Positions 18,778-27,911 of a stretch of DNA of 64,000 nt are shown here, piece after piece. The notes below the pieces were generated by a model. That model did no database searches, was not told the origin of the DNA, and was given only the letters and a program-made list of their open reading frames with translations. The stretch is from Thermomicrobiales bacterium. Its GTDB lineage: Bacteria; Chloroflexota; Chloroflexia; Thermomicrobiales; UBA6265. The stretch's first letter is position 1. The number at the start of each line of letters is the position of its first letter. The translations under genes were made by a program, and so were the position numbers. Location of the stretch: assembly GCA_041390825.1 (NCBI GenBank), contig JAWKPF010000023.1:4826-68825 (forward strand). The letters run 5' to 3'.

Positions 18778-19995
18778 TCAGACTTCGGCCCCCAAGGCCA
18801 ATACTCGACCATCAGTCGACCCGACAAACACCATTCCACCCGAAACTGCGGGCGATGAGTAAACCCGGCCGTCTGTGTGAAAACTCCATCGTTCGATGCC
18901 CGTCGTCGCATCGAATGCGATCACACGTCCGTCCATGCACCCCACGGTCACGATACCTCCACAAACGGCAGGTGATGAGCGGACCTCGTCACCGATGGGG
19001 AAAGACCACAGTTCGGTTCCATCATGGAGCGTACGCGCCGCCAGAGTCCCATCGCGGCTGCCAAAGAACACAACACCGTCGGCAATTGCTGGTGAACTCT
19101 CCACGGGTCCGTTTGTCTCCGCTATCCAAAGAACCTCGCCGTTGAACGCGCTCAGCGCGAACACTCGACCATCGAGACTTCCGAACACGAGCGTATCGTC
19201 AGCAAGGGCGGCCGAGGATCGTACCGAGCCGTCGGTGGGAATCTTCGCGACGACCTCGCCGGTCTCTGCTGCGACGACATAGAGATGCCCGTCGTTGTTG
19301 CCAACGAATACCGCTCCTCCGGCAACCGTCGGTGAAGATCGAATGCGATCCTCGGTATCAGCCGTCCAAATCGGCTCTCCGGCGAGCAGGTCGAGCGCAT
19401 ACAGCTTGCTGTTCTCGCATCCGATGTAGGCAACTCCGGCATCGATCGCGGCAGATGACCAGACCCCAGCGCCGGCCTCGAATTGCCAGGCCAGGTTGCC
19501 GGACGCCCTCTCCACCGCATAAACCCTGCCGTCGTCACTGCCAACGACCACCAGGTCTCCCGATACTGCCGGTGTCGAGAAGATGCTTGCGCCAGTCTCG
19601 AAGTTCCATCGCACGGCCCCGTCAGCGGCGTCGATCGCATACAGCCGGTGATCGTCGCTGCCGATAAAGACAACACCTTCGGAAATCACCGGAGACGACC
19701 ACACCTCATCTCCAGTCATGAACTCCCAGACAGGAGCCACACGCTCGGCGTCCAAGGCAGGGCCTGGCATTGCTCCAGTCCGATGAACGTCGCCCCGAAA
19801 CAGAAGCACGTCGGCAATCTCTTGCTGGAACGACGAAACGAGTTTCGGTCTTGCTCTTGAGCGCGATACCTTGGAAAAGCGATGGCTTCCTCCAAGGGCA
19901 CTCGATTTCGAACGATCGAGTGTCAATCCCAGCAGTACCGTGCTGGCTGCCAGCGCTCTGCGACGCGACAGTCTCTTCTTGTCAGTTCGTTTCAC
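18778..19995 (-). CDS. Exported PQQ/BamB-type beta-propeller protein
   Basis: A 405-aa protein with GTG start and GGAG eight bases upstream. The N-terminus SRRRALAASTVLLGLTL (about 10-26) looks like a Tat or Sec signal with twin arginines. Residues about 65-400 are eight or so PQQ-like blades, each with the pattern V-x-x-G-S-x-D-G-x-x-Y-A-x-x-A-x-x-G-x-x-x-W (for example FVGSTDGRVLAL). Similar proteins are BamB-like scaffolds or cell-surface proteins; dehydrogenase catalytic residues are not evident. It lies between tuf and the tRNA-Thr/Tyr genes and is divergent from the next gene across 244 bases. Confidence 0.8.
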   Translation of the reverse strand: MKRTDKKRLSRRRALAASTVLLGLTLDRSKSSALGGSHRFSKVSRSRARPKLVSSFQQEIADVLLFRGDVHRTGAMPGPALDAERVAPVWEFMTGDEVWSSPVISEGVVFIGSDDHRLYAIDAADGAVRWNFETGASIFSTPAVSGDLVVVGSDDGRVYAVERASGNLAWQFEAGAGVWSSAAIDAGVAYIGCENSKLYALDLLAGEPIWTADTEDRIRSSPTVAGGAVFVGNNDGHLYVVAAETGEVVAKIPTDGSVRSSAALADDTLVFGSLDGRVFALSAFNGEVLWIAETNGPVESSPAIADGVVFFGSRDGTLAARTLHDGTELWSFPIGDEVRSSPAVCGGIVTVGCMDGRVIAFDATTGIERWSFHTDGRVYSSPAVSGGMVFVGSTDGRVLALGAEV

Positions 19996-20239
19996 AGCTG
20001 AGCTCCGATCCGAAAGAAAATCGCTGCTGCCGTCATCCTCGAAACGTGTTCCACCTCGTGCGATAAGAATCGATCGCTTGCCAACTGTCGAACGATCCTC
20101 GAAAATGCATCGACATTCGATATGTCAATGTACATGGAGTTGCCCGACAACGCGACCAGGCACGTCCCGGTTCCCTCGCATTCGCCGTTGGCGGCTGCAG
20201 GACCGGGAAGCGAGCCGAGAGGCACGGAGGTTCCGGCGG

Positions 20240-21531
20240 ATGTTCCAGCGAACTGCCCTCGCCGCTCTCGTACTCATCACCTGCATGACTCTTGGAGCGC
20301 CAGTAGCGAGTCATGGTGCCTTTTCCACCAGCGACTATCGCGTGTCCTGGACCGACAGATGGCATGCGGTCCAGGAGACTGAGACGAATCTCATCCTGTC
20401 GGACGGCATTACCTACATTCACGCCGTTGGGGTACTCGATCAGGCTTCGCCTGATCTGTCCGTCCGCGACCTGGCAGAGGATTGGTTCACCAGCGTCATC
20501 GTGGCGGAAGATGTCACCGAGATCTCACCCCCACAGCTCTATCTCCTGACCGTGCAAACGCCATATTCACGTATCGCTACCGAGTAAGCGATCAGCGGCT
20601 CGACCCATACGCGGTGTATTTCGAGGCGCGCGTCATTGCACCAGGGTTACTTCTTTGGCTCGTCGTCGACACTCACCTGGGTCTCTACCGCGCCGATCCC
20701 GGCGTGTTCGATGCTGCAGTGTCCAGTCTCGAGATCGAGGGACAGCCGCACACGAGTCCGCCGGCACAAACGTTCGTTTCAGGGCCGTGGCAGCTATCGA
20801 TTCCAACGGTGGTGCGGCAGTCCTCGATTCCGTCGCTCGGTTTGACCGCTGAATCTGGCTATGAATGGATGGTGGTGATCGCCGATATTGCGAACGGCGG
20901 AAGTGCATTTCACTCATTCCATCTTGAGTCAACGGTGATCCAAAGAGGAGACGGCGCACGCGTCGCGCCATCTGCAATCGATTCACAGATCGTGAGCGCA
21001 ACGCTCCGACTGAACGACCCTGCCTCGACCTCGTCGCCGATCCTTCCCAATGCCAGTATTCGCCTGGCGCTTGTCTATCGGCTCCCCGAAGACTCGACCG
21101 ACGTTCGGTTCGTCTATGAGGATCGGTGGCTCTCGCTCGATAGCCTGGTGGATGCCGAGATCGGTATCGCAACTTTGCCGCCAGCGCCGGGAAGGCCACC
21201 GATTCAGTTTGGCGTCATCACGGCGTGGCTCCAGGATGGCAGGCCGCAGGTCAAAATGGACGACGGTTCGATTCGCGAGATCTCGCTCATCGGAACCAGT
21301 CTCCCAGCGCTGACCAACTGCTTCGGCAAGGAAACCGATCAGTTTCTGCAAACGCTCGTTGGGTCGCGTGTGGCAATCGAGTTCGATCCGGCGGTCCTCT
21401 CCACAAATCATGCATACCTCTGGTTGGATAGCGGACAGGGGAGCTCTCACTTCTCAATCACCGGCTCATCGATCTGGGTCTCGCCAAGATCGCGGCAATC
21501 CCGGAACAATCGCGTTTCGCACTTCGGCTAA
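20240..21531 (+). pseudogene. Frameshifted exported protein of unknown function
   Basis: The start at 20240 follows CGGAGG, and the first frame opens with a signal peptide (FQRTALAALVLITCMTLGAP) and a domain containing YRVSWTDRWHAVQ, running to a stop at 20587. From about 20560 a second frame continues the same kind of sequence (IFTYRYRVSDQRLDPYAVYF) to 21531, ending in a beta-rich domain with FVYEDRWLSLDSLVDAEIG. Joining the two frames near 20555-20570 gives one protein of about 430 aa, so a single-base deletion is likely, either a real mutation or a sequencing error. The two-part layout resembles exported lineage-specific proteins. No family was recognised. Confidence 0.65.
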
Positions 21532-21580
21532 AACAGTCGGAAATGGTTGCGCAGCAACAAGGGATCGGCAGGTGGTCCGT

Positions 21581-22732
21581 ATGCCACTAGGTACGCCAGT
21601 GCTTCTTCGCCGAGCAGCGGCCTCTCTTCATGGGTCGCTTGCGCTGCTGCTTGCCCTTGCCATGCTGACAGCAAATCTGTCAGCAGCATTCGGGCAATCG
21701 ACTTCACGCTCCACTGTGGTGGGCGATGGCGCGGATCCCGGAGACGTCGAGTTCGTGCGCGAGGCAATCGCCCTCGGAAAAGAAGCAGTCGAGACTCTTT
21801 CCGATGGACCGATCACAAGGCAGCTTTCGGTCGTCGTTCGGTCCGGCGTGAGCGACCGGTCCACGACCTTCGGTCTCTACGACGACGACATGATTCAGAT
21901 CTTCACCGGCTCGACCGGATGGACGGCCCGTTCTGATCTCGAGCGAACGAAGGGCATACTCCATGAGTACGCCCATTTCTTCCTCGATCCAACTCCACAT
22001 CCCAAGCAGCGTCCGGTTTGGCTCGAGGAAGGGCTCGCGGAGTATCTTGCTTGGCGCATGCTCGACGAAGCGAATCTGGTGAGCCAGAGCGAGGTACTGG
22101 CCTACCATGCTGGGCACATTCGCATATGGCCTCCTGGCGAGCAGCTCTGTTCGCTGACCCCGCAATCCATTGGCGGTGTTGCCTATCCGCTGGTGCATCT
22201 CGGCGTCGCGATTCTCTTGCGAGACCTGCCAGTCTCAGCCGTGGCTCGATATCGCGACTCGATGGCCGCAGGCACACCTCACAGTGAATCATTTTCCTTT
22301 GCCTTTCTTCGATCGGAGTCGGAGTTCTGCGCCGATGTCGATCGCCAGATCGAGGCACTTTCGCCTGCACTGTCAGTGCCGAGTGAGTTGTTCGTTTCAG
22401 AGAGTCAGGTGATTGGTTCGCATGCAACCATCGTCGATTCTCCCCAAACCGCGCGCCCTGGCCAACAGGTCATTGTCCGTGCACGCACCAACGAATCAGC
22501 CGAATGCGATCTGTCCCTCCAACTTGAAGGTCGCACACCGGAGTCCTTCCAGCCCCGAAAGGCGCGTGCGGACGGAGAAGGGGACGTCTTCTGGCTGATC
22601 ACACTGCCAAGCGACGTAGAAGCGGGAGGAGCACGGTGGATCGTCTCATGCGGTTCGGGGACTGACGAATCTCCCGTGACTATCACTTTGCGCCGCGAAT
22701 CCGTCGGCATGTCAGGCACAGACGGAGGCTGA
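21581..22732 (+). CDS. Exported gluzincin-like metallopeptidase
   Basis: A 383-aa protein with GGTGG before the ATG. The signal segment LHGSLALLLALAMLTANLSA ends near AFGQS (about 38). A zinc site is visible: HEYAH (128-132), an HExxH variant, followed by WLEEGLAEYLAW (about 147-158) that supplies the third ligand Glu, the arrangement of peptidase-MA-type gluzincins. The region after about 285 is beta-rich with Cys residues and may be a binding domain. It lies 50 bases after the frameshifted gene and probably shared its transcript. Confidence 0.78.
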   Translation: MPLGTPVLLRRAAASLHGSLALLLALAMLTANLSAAFGQSTSRSTVVGDGADPGDVEFVREAIALGKEAVETLSDGPITRQLSVVVRSGVSDRSTTFGLYDDDMIQIFTGSTGWTARSDLERTKGILHEYAHFFLDPTPHPKQRPVWLEEGLAEYLAWRMLDEANLVSQSEVLAYHAGHIRIWPPGEQLCSLTPQSIGGVAYPLVHLGVAILLRDLPVSAVARYRDSMAAGTPHSESFSFAFLRSESEFCADVDRQIEALSPALSVPSELFVSESQVIGSHATIVDSPQTARPGQQVIVRARTNESAECDLSLQLEGRTPESFQPRKARADGEGDVFWLITLPSDVEAGGARWIVSCGSGTDESPVTITLRRESVGMSGTDGG

Positions 22733-22791
22733 CATGCCACGGACTGTCAACCCCTCAGCGAGCGACGCTCCACCAGGGAACATATCGCAAA

Positions 22792-22822
22792 CAAAATGAA
22801 CCCGGTCGATTTGACCGGGTTC
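22792..22822 (-). terminator. Terminator of the tRNA-Thr/Tyr/Thr transcript
   Basis: GAACCCGGTC (22798-22807) pairs with GACCGGGTTC (22813-22822), 10 bp with a 5-base loop. On the minus strand ATTTTG follows the stem. It lies 12 bases after the 3' end of tRNA-Thr(GGT) and separates the tRNAs from the genes toward tuf. Confidence 0.8.
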
Positions 22823-22833
22823 ATTGGCACCAG

Positions 22834-22906
<73 letters not shown>

Positions 22907-22938
22907 CAGCCGTTGTCGCAGCCGTCGCTGCCTTTGCA

Positions 22939-23022
22939 TGGTGGGCAGTGGCGGATTCGAACCACCGAAGCTCACGCACCTGGTTTACAGCCAGGCCCAA
23001 TTGTCCACTCTGGCAACTGCCC
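22939..23022 (-). tRNA. tRNA-Tyr(GTA)
   Basis: Class II tRNA with long variable arm: acceptor GGGCAGT/ACTGCCC, anticodon stem CCTGG/CCAGG around CTGTAAA (anticodon GTA), discriminator A, encoded CCA. It lies between two tRNA-Thr genes. Confidence 0.96.
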
Positions 23023-23057
23023 AGGTCCATGCACTGGCGAGAGTTTTCGCCTTCGGG

Positions 23058-23130
23058 AGCCGACGATGGGACTCGAACCCGCAACCGGCTGTTTACAAAA
23101 CAGCTGCTCTGCCAATTGAGCTACGTCGGC
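23058..23130 (-). tRNA. tRNA-Thr(TGT)
   Basis: 73-base minus-strand cloverleaf: acceptor GCCGACG/CGTCGGC, anticodon stem GCTGT/ACAGC around TTTGTAA (anticodon TGT), T loop TTCGAGT, discriminator T. CCA is not encoded. It is the first gene of the Thr-Tyr-Thr set in transcription order. Confidence 0.96.
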
Positions 23131-23356
23131 ATTGCTGCGAAGGCCGCTTCAACGCCAACGGCGAGTATATCGAATCACCCGCCAGTTGGGCAACCGAAAT
23201 TCGAACCTCAATCGCTGGTCGCGAGTAGTCAGCCGTCTCGGGAACGGTGAGCAAGCGCGCCTCTCCTTTCCGGTCGCATCCTCGCGATCGATGACCATGC
23301 CATACTCGCACCAGTCGCGATCACGCGCCCCATTTCACGAGAGGAATCTCAGGAAC

Positions 23357-23836
23357 ATGACAATTTCGAATGAACCAGCGTATTGGATTGTCGTTGGCTC
23401 ACCCGGGAACTTCGAAAAGACGCGCGAGCTCGGTTTCACCATCCAGGGACTCAAGTCCCGCCACCGCAAGAAGGCCGAGCGCATGAAGCCGGGTGACAAG
23501 ATCGCCTACTACGTCACTGGCCGTAAAGCGTTTGCGGCCGTATCGACGATCACGTCACCATACTTCGAGAGCCACGAGCAGATATGGAAGAGCGCGGACC
23601 CCAGGAAGGATGCCGAGGACTATCCATTCCGCGTCGAAACCAAGCTCGATGTGGCGTTGCCAGATTCTGAATTCGTCGACGCCGAGCCGATTGCTCGCCA
23701 GATGGAGTACGCCAGCAAGTGGCCGGCGGCGAACTGGACGCTGGCCTTCCAGGGGAACGTCCATGAGATCAATGCCGCCGACTTTGCGCTCATCCAGAAC
23801 GCAATCGAGGCACGGGCGGGCGCAGTTGCCAATTGA
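23357..23836 (+). CDS. EVE-domain (PUA-like) protein
   Basis: A 159-aa protein with AGGAAC near the ATG. It opens YWIVVGSPGNFEKTRELGF (about 8-26), then GLKSRHRKKAERMKPGDKIAYYVTGRKAFAAVSTI, the EVE fold with its ligand-pocket Trp/Tyr positions, and ends WTLAFQGNVHEINAADF. EVE and YTH domains bind modified bases in nucleic acids; bacterial EVE proteins are often linked to restriction or modified tRNA, but none of these genes is next to it. The stop overlaps the next gene. Confidence 0.85.
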   Translation: MTISNEPAYWIVVGSPGNFEKTRELGFTIQGLKSRHRKKAERMKPGDKIAYYVTGRKAFAAVSTITSPYFESHEQIWKSADPRKDAEDYPFRVETKLDVALPDSEFVDAEPIARQMEYASKWPAANWTLAFQGNVHEINAADFALIQNAIEARAGAVAN

Positions 23837-24173
23837 TCGCACGCCGCTGTTCCCCATCGGCGACGAGCCTGCACGCTACCGCGTCCATGTTTGCCGCGGT
23901 CCCAACTGCTCGTTGCGCAATAGTAAGGCGACGCTCGCCTGCTTCGAGGAGGCGGTTCGTGAAGCGGGACTTGCCGGCGAGGTCGAGATCATAGCGACCT
24001 CGTGTCGTGACCGCTGCGATTGGGGGCCGTCGGTCAACGTTTTCCCAGGTCCAACCATGTATGCGGGCGTCGATTGCGCAGCTGCCCGGGCGATCGTGAG
24101 CGAGCATCTCACCCACGATCGCCCGGTGACGCGATTGACGTTCGATACTTCGAAGCCGGGACGCTCCCGCTAG
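23826..24173 (+). CDS. Thioredoxin-like [2Fe-2S] ferredoxin
   Basis: About 115 aa. The N-terminal ligands are in VHVCRGPNCSLR (first two Cys) and the second pair in ATSCRDRCDWGPSVNVFPG, the pattern of thioredoxin-fold [2Fe-2S] ferredoxins (NuoE C-terminal type). No ATG or GTG precedes the domain after the EVE gene. A TTG at 23826, overlapping the EVE stop by 11 bases, is the best start. It may carry electrons for an unknown partner. The stop TAG shares CTAG (24170-24173) with the stop of the convergent OsmC gene. Confidence 0.7.
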   Translation: MPIDRTPLFPIGDEPARYRVHVCRGPNCSLRNSKATLACFEEAVREAGLAGEVEIIATSCRDRCDWGPSVNVFPGPTMYAGVDCAAARAIVSEHLTHDRPVTRLTFDTSKPGRSR

Positions 24174-24586
24174 GCTGGCGCGACCTCGGCGACCTTGCGC
24201 GTCACACCAATGGTCGCTCCGCGAGCTATCGTGTTCGAAACCGTGCAGGCACGCTCGGCAATGGCCAACAGCTTTCCAATGTCATCGTCACTCGCATCGG
24301 CCTCGATGATGGTTTCGACCTCGATCGAGGTGTAGCGCGAGGGCGAATCTTTGTGCACGGCCGAGAGGTTGAACTCCAGCCGGGTCACGTCGATCTCTCG
24401 CGCGCGCGCCGCTCCGATGAGTGTGGTCATGAGGCAGGTTCCAATTGCGGAAAGCAAGATCTCTCCGCCCACCATGCCGAGGTAGGTGCCCCCGTTTGCA
24501 AGCGACCGGTCGACCACGATCGCATGAGGTCCCGCGGTGGCGACGCCCATCGTCCCATCCACCAGCTTCACATTGACCATCGACAC
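24170..24586 (-). CDS. OsmC/Ohr-family protein
   Basis: About 138 aa from a GTG at 24586, seven bases after AGGAG; an ATG six bases later (24580) is the alternative. Family features are LANGGTYLGMVGGEILLSAIGTCLMTTL (catalytic Cys in GTC), and ERACTVSNTI with the second Cys near the C-terminus. OsmC/Ohr proteins reduce organic hydroperoxides with a Cys pair. A dyad just upstream (24616-24633) may be the operator for a peroxide-sensing repressor. Confidence 0.85.
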   Translation of the reverse strand: MSMVNVKLVDGTMGVATAGPHAIVVDRSLANGGTYLGMVGGEILLSAIGTCLMTTLIGAARAREIDVTRLEFNLSAVHKDSPSRYTSIEVETIIEADASDDDIGKLLAIAERACTVSNTIARGATIGVTRKVAEVAPA

Positions 24587-24615
24587 CTTGACGCTCCTGT
24601 CTTCCCGTTGAAAGC

Positions 24616-24633
24616 CCAATAACTAACTATTGG
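24616..24633. promoter_or_regulatory. Dyad operator candidate upstream of OsmC gene
   Basis: CCAATA and TATTGG are perfect inverted halves separated by 6 bases, 30 bases upstream of the OsmC start. The AT-rich site stands out from the GC-rich surroundings and could bind a MarR/OhrR- or HxlR-type repressor. No regulator gene is adjacent. Confidence 0.45.
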
Positions 24634-25012
24634 TAAGTAGAGCATATGCTGGGAATGACCGCATGGTGAAATCGCTATCGCGAGATGCGATTTGCGACGG
24701 ACGAAACTTGCGAAACGAGGCAACGGTGCTATCATGCCACTAGAGGGATCAGGTCTGTCTGGCATCCGCACCAGGCTTTTGGATATCAGCACGAAAACTC
24801 ACGTAGCTCGAAGCCATATCGATCGTCAGCATCTGACGATGCGCTGAATCACGACCGTGTGCTGGCCGCGGTTCATCCAGATGTCACCGGGACCTGAACA
24901 GCGGGGAGGAGGGTTCGCGAACACATACCACCACCGATCCCGAGAGTTCGTCGGGAAGACGCTTCGGATAACCCTTTCGTACGTTTCGTAGAAAGAGAGT
25001 GGGAACGGCTCA
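24634..25012 (+). promoter_or_regulatory. Non-coding gap with a candidate promoter
   Basis: No gene was recognised in these 379 bases. TTGCGA (24708-24713) and TATCAT (24730-24735) are separated by 16 bases and point toward the Cys-rich gene, which would give a leader of about 270 bases. No riboswitch fold was recognised. Confidence 0.35.
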
Positions 25013-25765
25013 ATGGACGGACAGAAATTCGACAAGCTTACCCGCGCGTTCGCGACCGGCACCGACCGCCGCACGTTGCTGAAGATCTTCGGGGGCGCCT
25101 CGGTGGCGGCCGTTGCGGGCGTCAAGATCGCCGCCCCGACCAGCGTCTTTGCCCAGGGCTCGGTTGGCCCGGGCGGTGAGTGCACCACCGATGAGGACTG
25201 CACCTATGGATCCTGCTATGTGGCCGTCGAGGGAGAACCCGGCGTTTGCTATTGCGAGAATCCCGAAGAGCCGGTGATTGGCTGCCCGTGCATTACTGGC
25301 ACCCAGGATCCGTGCTACGGCACGACTGCGGTTTGCTGCGCGGACGAGGTCGGGGGCGCTGCCGGCGCCAATGGCGTCTGTGTCTCCGATTCGGTCGGCT
25401 GCAACCCCACCGGCGAGTGCTCACCGCTTCAGTCGATGTGCGAGGACACTGGATGCTGCGCTGAGGGTACGGAGTGCGGCGCCAATGGCTGGTGCTACGG
25501 TTGCTACAGCGGCACGCAAGATCCGTGCGGACCCTACAACGAGGCATTTGGAGCCTCCTATATCTGCTGCACGTACGGCGACACCACTCCGGGAGCTGTC
25601 GGCTACTGCGTCGCGGAAAAGGAGTGCGTGGTGGCTCCGCCCAACACTGGCTCTGGACCGATCACGACCAGCAACAGCTGGCTGGCGCCGGCAGCTGCAA
25701 TTGGCGCTGCGGCCGCCGTTCTCGCTTACAAGAGCCGTGAAGACAAGGTCGAGAACGAGGCGTAA
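25013..25765 (+). CDS. Tat-exported cysteine-rich membrane-anchored protein
   Basis: A 250-aa protein. The Tat-like signal is TDRRTLLKIFGGASVAAVAG (about 18-37), with cleavage likely after VFAQG (about 46). The mature part has over twenty cysteines in two similar modules, each with a TGTQDPC- or SGTQDPC-type segment followed by CC pairs (VCCADE, ICCTYG). The C-terminus has one hydrophobic helix (NSWLAPAAAIGAAAAVLAYK) and a charged tail, so it is anchored with the Cys-rich part outside. The modules may be disulfide-bonded or bind metal. No known family was recognised; such proteins recur in Chloroflexota by general impression. Confidence 0.75.
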   Translation: MDGQKFDKLTRAFATGTDRRTLLKIFGGASVAAVAGVKIAAPTSVFAQGSVGPGGECTTDEDCTYGSCYVAVEGEPGVCYCENPEEPVIGCPCITGTQDPCYGTTAVCCADEVGGAAGANGVCVSDSVGCNPTGECSPLQSMCEDTGCCAEGTECGANGWCYGCYSGTQDPCGPYNEAFGASYICCTYGDTTPGAVGYCVAEKECVVAPPNTGSGPITTSNSWLAPAAAIGAAAAVLAYKSREDKVENEA

Positions 25766-25788
25766 GCCCCATAGCTGACCGATTCGAA

Positions 25789-25822
25789 GGACTCGCCGGC
25801 CAAGCCGGCGGGTCCTTTTTCT
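25789..25822 (+). terminator. Terminator of the Cys-rich gene
   Basis: A 12-bp stem, GGACTCGCCGGC with GCCGGCGGGTCC (one T-G), a 3-base loop, then TTTTTCTT. It lies 24 bases after the stop. Confidence 0.9.
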
Positions 25823-25850
25823 TGTCCTTGGCAGTCCCGTCGACCCGGTC

Positions 25851-27599
25851 TCAGCTGTCGCCTGATTCACGGGCGTGGGTCGGGCGATCTTCCCAATCGA
25901 CCCACTCCACCCCTGTCTCCTCCACGTAGGATCGCACTGCCTGCCCCAGCGTCAGATAGAACTTCTCGTGGCCGATGATCTCCACAATCCCGAACGTCCG
26001 CAACCGATCTTTCATTGGGTCACGCAGCTCGGCGAAGGCCAGATCGATGCCCTGCTTCGCCAGATCACGATCGAGCGTCGTCAGCATATCGGCGGCTGTC
26101 GAATCGAGGTCGGTGATTGGCTCCGCGGCGATGACCACCCGCGCAATGGGGCAGTCCGCGTTCGCGACCGCGTGCATGACGGAATCGCGGAAGAGTTCGG
26201 CATTCGCGAAGAAGATCGGGGCATCGAAGCGAAACAACAAAAGCCCCGGTATCTGGTTTGCATCAGCATATCGGGTGACATCGTGATACCCCTTCACCCC
26301 AGGCGCCCGTCCGAGCACGGCAACATGCGGATGCCACGATCGCCAGAGAAACGCCGCAATCGACAGGACGATGGCGAAGCCTATCCCCCAGAGAACGCCT
26401 GCCAACGACACGCCCACAAAGGCGGCAATTGCCAGATAGCAGTCAGGTCGATAGACCTGCCAGAGTCGGCGAAACTCATCGACATCGACCAGGCCGATGG
26501 CAGCGCCGATCAGGATTGCCGCGAGCGCCGCGGTCGGAAGATCGCGAAAGAGATCTCCGAAGGAGAGGAGCACAACCCCGAGCCCGATCGCCCCAATCAC
26601 ACCAGTCAATTGCGTCCTGGCTCCGGACTGCTCGGCTACCGGTGTTCGCGACGAGCTACTCGAGATAGGAAATCCCTGAAAAAGGCCAGTCGCCAGATTC
26701 GCGACACCAAGCGCCCGGAGCTCCTGGTTCGCGTCCACCTCTTCGTTCAGCCGCCGGGCATATGAGCGGGAGAGAATGCTGGTGTCGGCAAAGGCAATCA
26801 CACTGATCGCCGCCGCCGACAGCGCCAGCTTTTCGATGCTCACCCCTCCTGGTTGCGGAACGACCAGTTCGGGAAGTCCCATGGGAAGCGATCCAACCAC
26901 GGCGACATTGAGATCTGCAATACGGGTTACCAGAATCGACCCAATGACCACGATGAGTGCGGCCGGAATCATGCGTGAGACCTTGCGCAGTCCCAGCAGC
27001 ACGATGAGACAAGCCGTGCCGACAAGGACGGTCGACCAATCGAGATCCCCAATCTCGCCGGCAATGCTCCGGATTGCTGGCGCCAGTCGTTCGCCGCCTC
27101 CTTCGATCCCGAGCATCGCTGGTATCTGGCTCACGATGACTGTCAACGCGATGCCCGCGAGGTACCCTGTTCGGACGGGCCGTGAGATCAGGTCGGTGAG
27201 AAAACCGGCGCCGAACGCCGCACCGGCAAGGCAGAAGCCCCCCACGAGAATCGCCAGTAACCCGGCGATCGCGACTCGTTCGGACATGTCTTCGCCAGCA
27301 AGGGGAATGATCGTGGCCGCCACCATCGGCGCGATCGCAGAGTCCGGTGCGAGCACCAGGATGCGCGATGGTCCCAGCAACGCATAGATGAGCAACGGGA
27401 CCATGGAGGCGTACAGCCCGTTGACTGGTGGCAGCCCCGCGAGTTCGGCGTAGGCCATGCCTTGCGGCACGAGCAGCGCTACCAGGACCAGTCCCGCGAT
27501 GAGATCCTTCGGCAGCCACTCGCGCTGGTACGATCGCGCGCTGGCAAGACCTGGCAGCCAGCGCCCGAGTCGTACCGCGCGCGGGTTCGAAACCTCCAC
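25851..27599 (-). CDS. SulP-family anion transporter with STAS domain
   Basis: A 582-aa inner-membrane protein. The GTG start follows GGAGG at 7 bases. About a dozen hydrophobic segments (roughly 20-420) contain the SulP signature region VPQGMAYAELAGLPPVNGLY (about 44-63). The cytosolic STAS domain (about 440-560) includes ITDLDSTAADML, the Asp-Ser/Thr site of anti-sigma-antagonist folds. SulP proteins move sulfate, bicarbonate or other anions, and the substrate cannot be told from sequence. No sulfate-assimilation or carbonic anhydrase gene is adjacent. Confidence 0.93.
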   Translation of the reverse strand: MEVSNPRAVRLGRWLPGLASARSYQREWLPKDLIAGLVLVALLVPQGMAYAELAGLPPVNGLYASMVPLLIYALLGPSRILVLAPDSAIAPMVAATIIPLAGEDMSERVAIAGLLAILVGGFCLAGAAFGAGFLTDLISRPVRTGYLAGIALTVIVSQIPAMLGIEGGGERLAPAIRSIAGEIGDLDWSTVLVGTACLIVLLGLRKVSRMIPAALIVVIGSILVTRIADLNVAVVGSLPMGLPELVVPQPGGVSIEKLALSAAAISVIAFADTSILSRSYARRLNEEVDANQELRALGVANLATGLFQGFPISSSSSRTPVAEQSGARTQLTGVIGAIGLGVVLLSFGDLFRDLPTAALAAILIGAAIGLVDVDEFRRLWQVYRPDCYLAIAAFVGVSLAGVLWGIGFAIVLSIAAFLWRSWHPHVAVLGRAPGVKGYHDVTRYADANQIPGLLLFRFDAPIFFANAELFRDSVMHAVANADCPIARVVIAAEPITDLDSTAADMLTTLDRDLAKQGIDLAFAELRDPMKDRLRTFGIVEIIGHEKFYLTLGQAVRSYVEETGVEWVDWEDRPTHARESGDS

Positions 27600-27875
27600 G
27601 TTCAGGCCTCCAGGAACTCGTGATCGAGAGAAGTGCGGTTTCGTTAGGTTCGGAGATCACGTGACACTGGACCACGAGAACTACGACCTGGTGGGAGCAT
27701 GCCCATTCCGAACACCGCTATTCGGAGCCAAACACTGCAGGACAGCGCACGTCTGCGAGATCCACGCATAATCCCAGCCTGTTCGATACCGAGCTCGTGT
27801 TGCGGAGTATACGGTGGCCTTGGGGAGAGTTCGGGCGGCCGAAGGGATGGAAACGCCTTCCGTGCCTGGCAAGCG
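27600..27875. other. Intergenic region between sulP and ssrA
   Basis: No gene, RNA or repeat was recognised in this stretch. Short open frames here are antisense overlaps without family resemblance. Confidence 0.5.
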
Positions 27876-27902
27876 AAAACCCCAGCAGATCGCTGGGGTT
27901 TT
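27876..27902 (-). terminator. Terminator of tmRNA
   Basis: An 11-bp stem, AAAACCCCAGC with GCTGGGGTTTT, around a 5-base loop. It lies just past the tmRNA 3' end and on the minus strand ends in TTTT. Confidence 0.85.
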
Positions 27903-27911
27903 GCCATTCAG

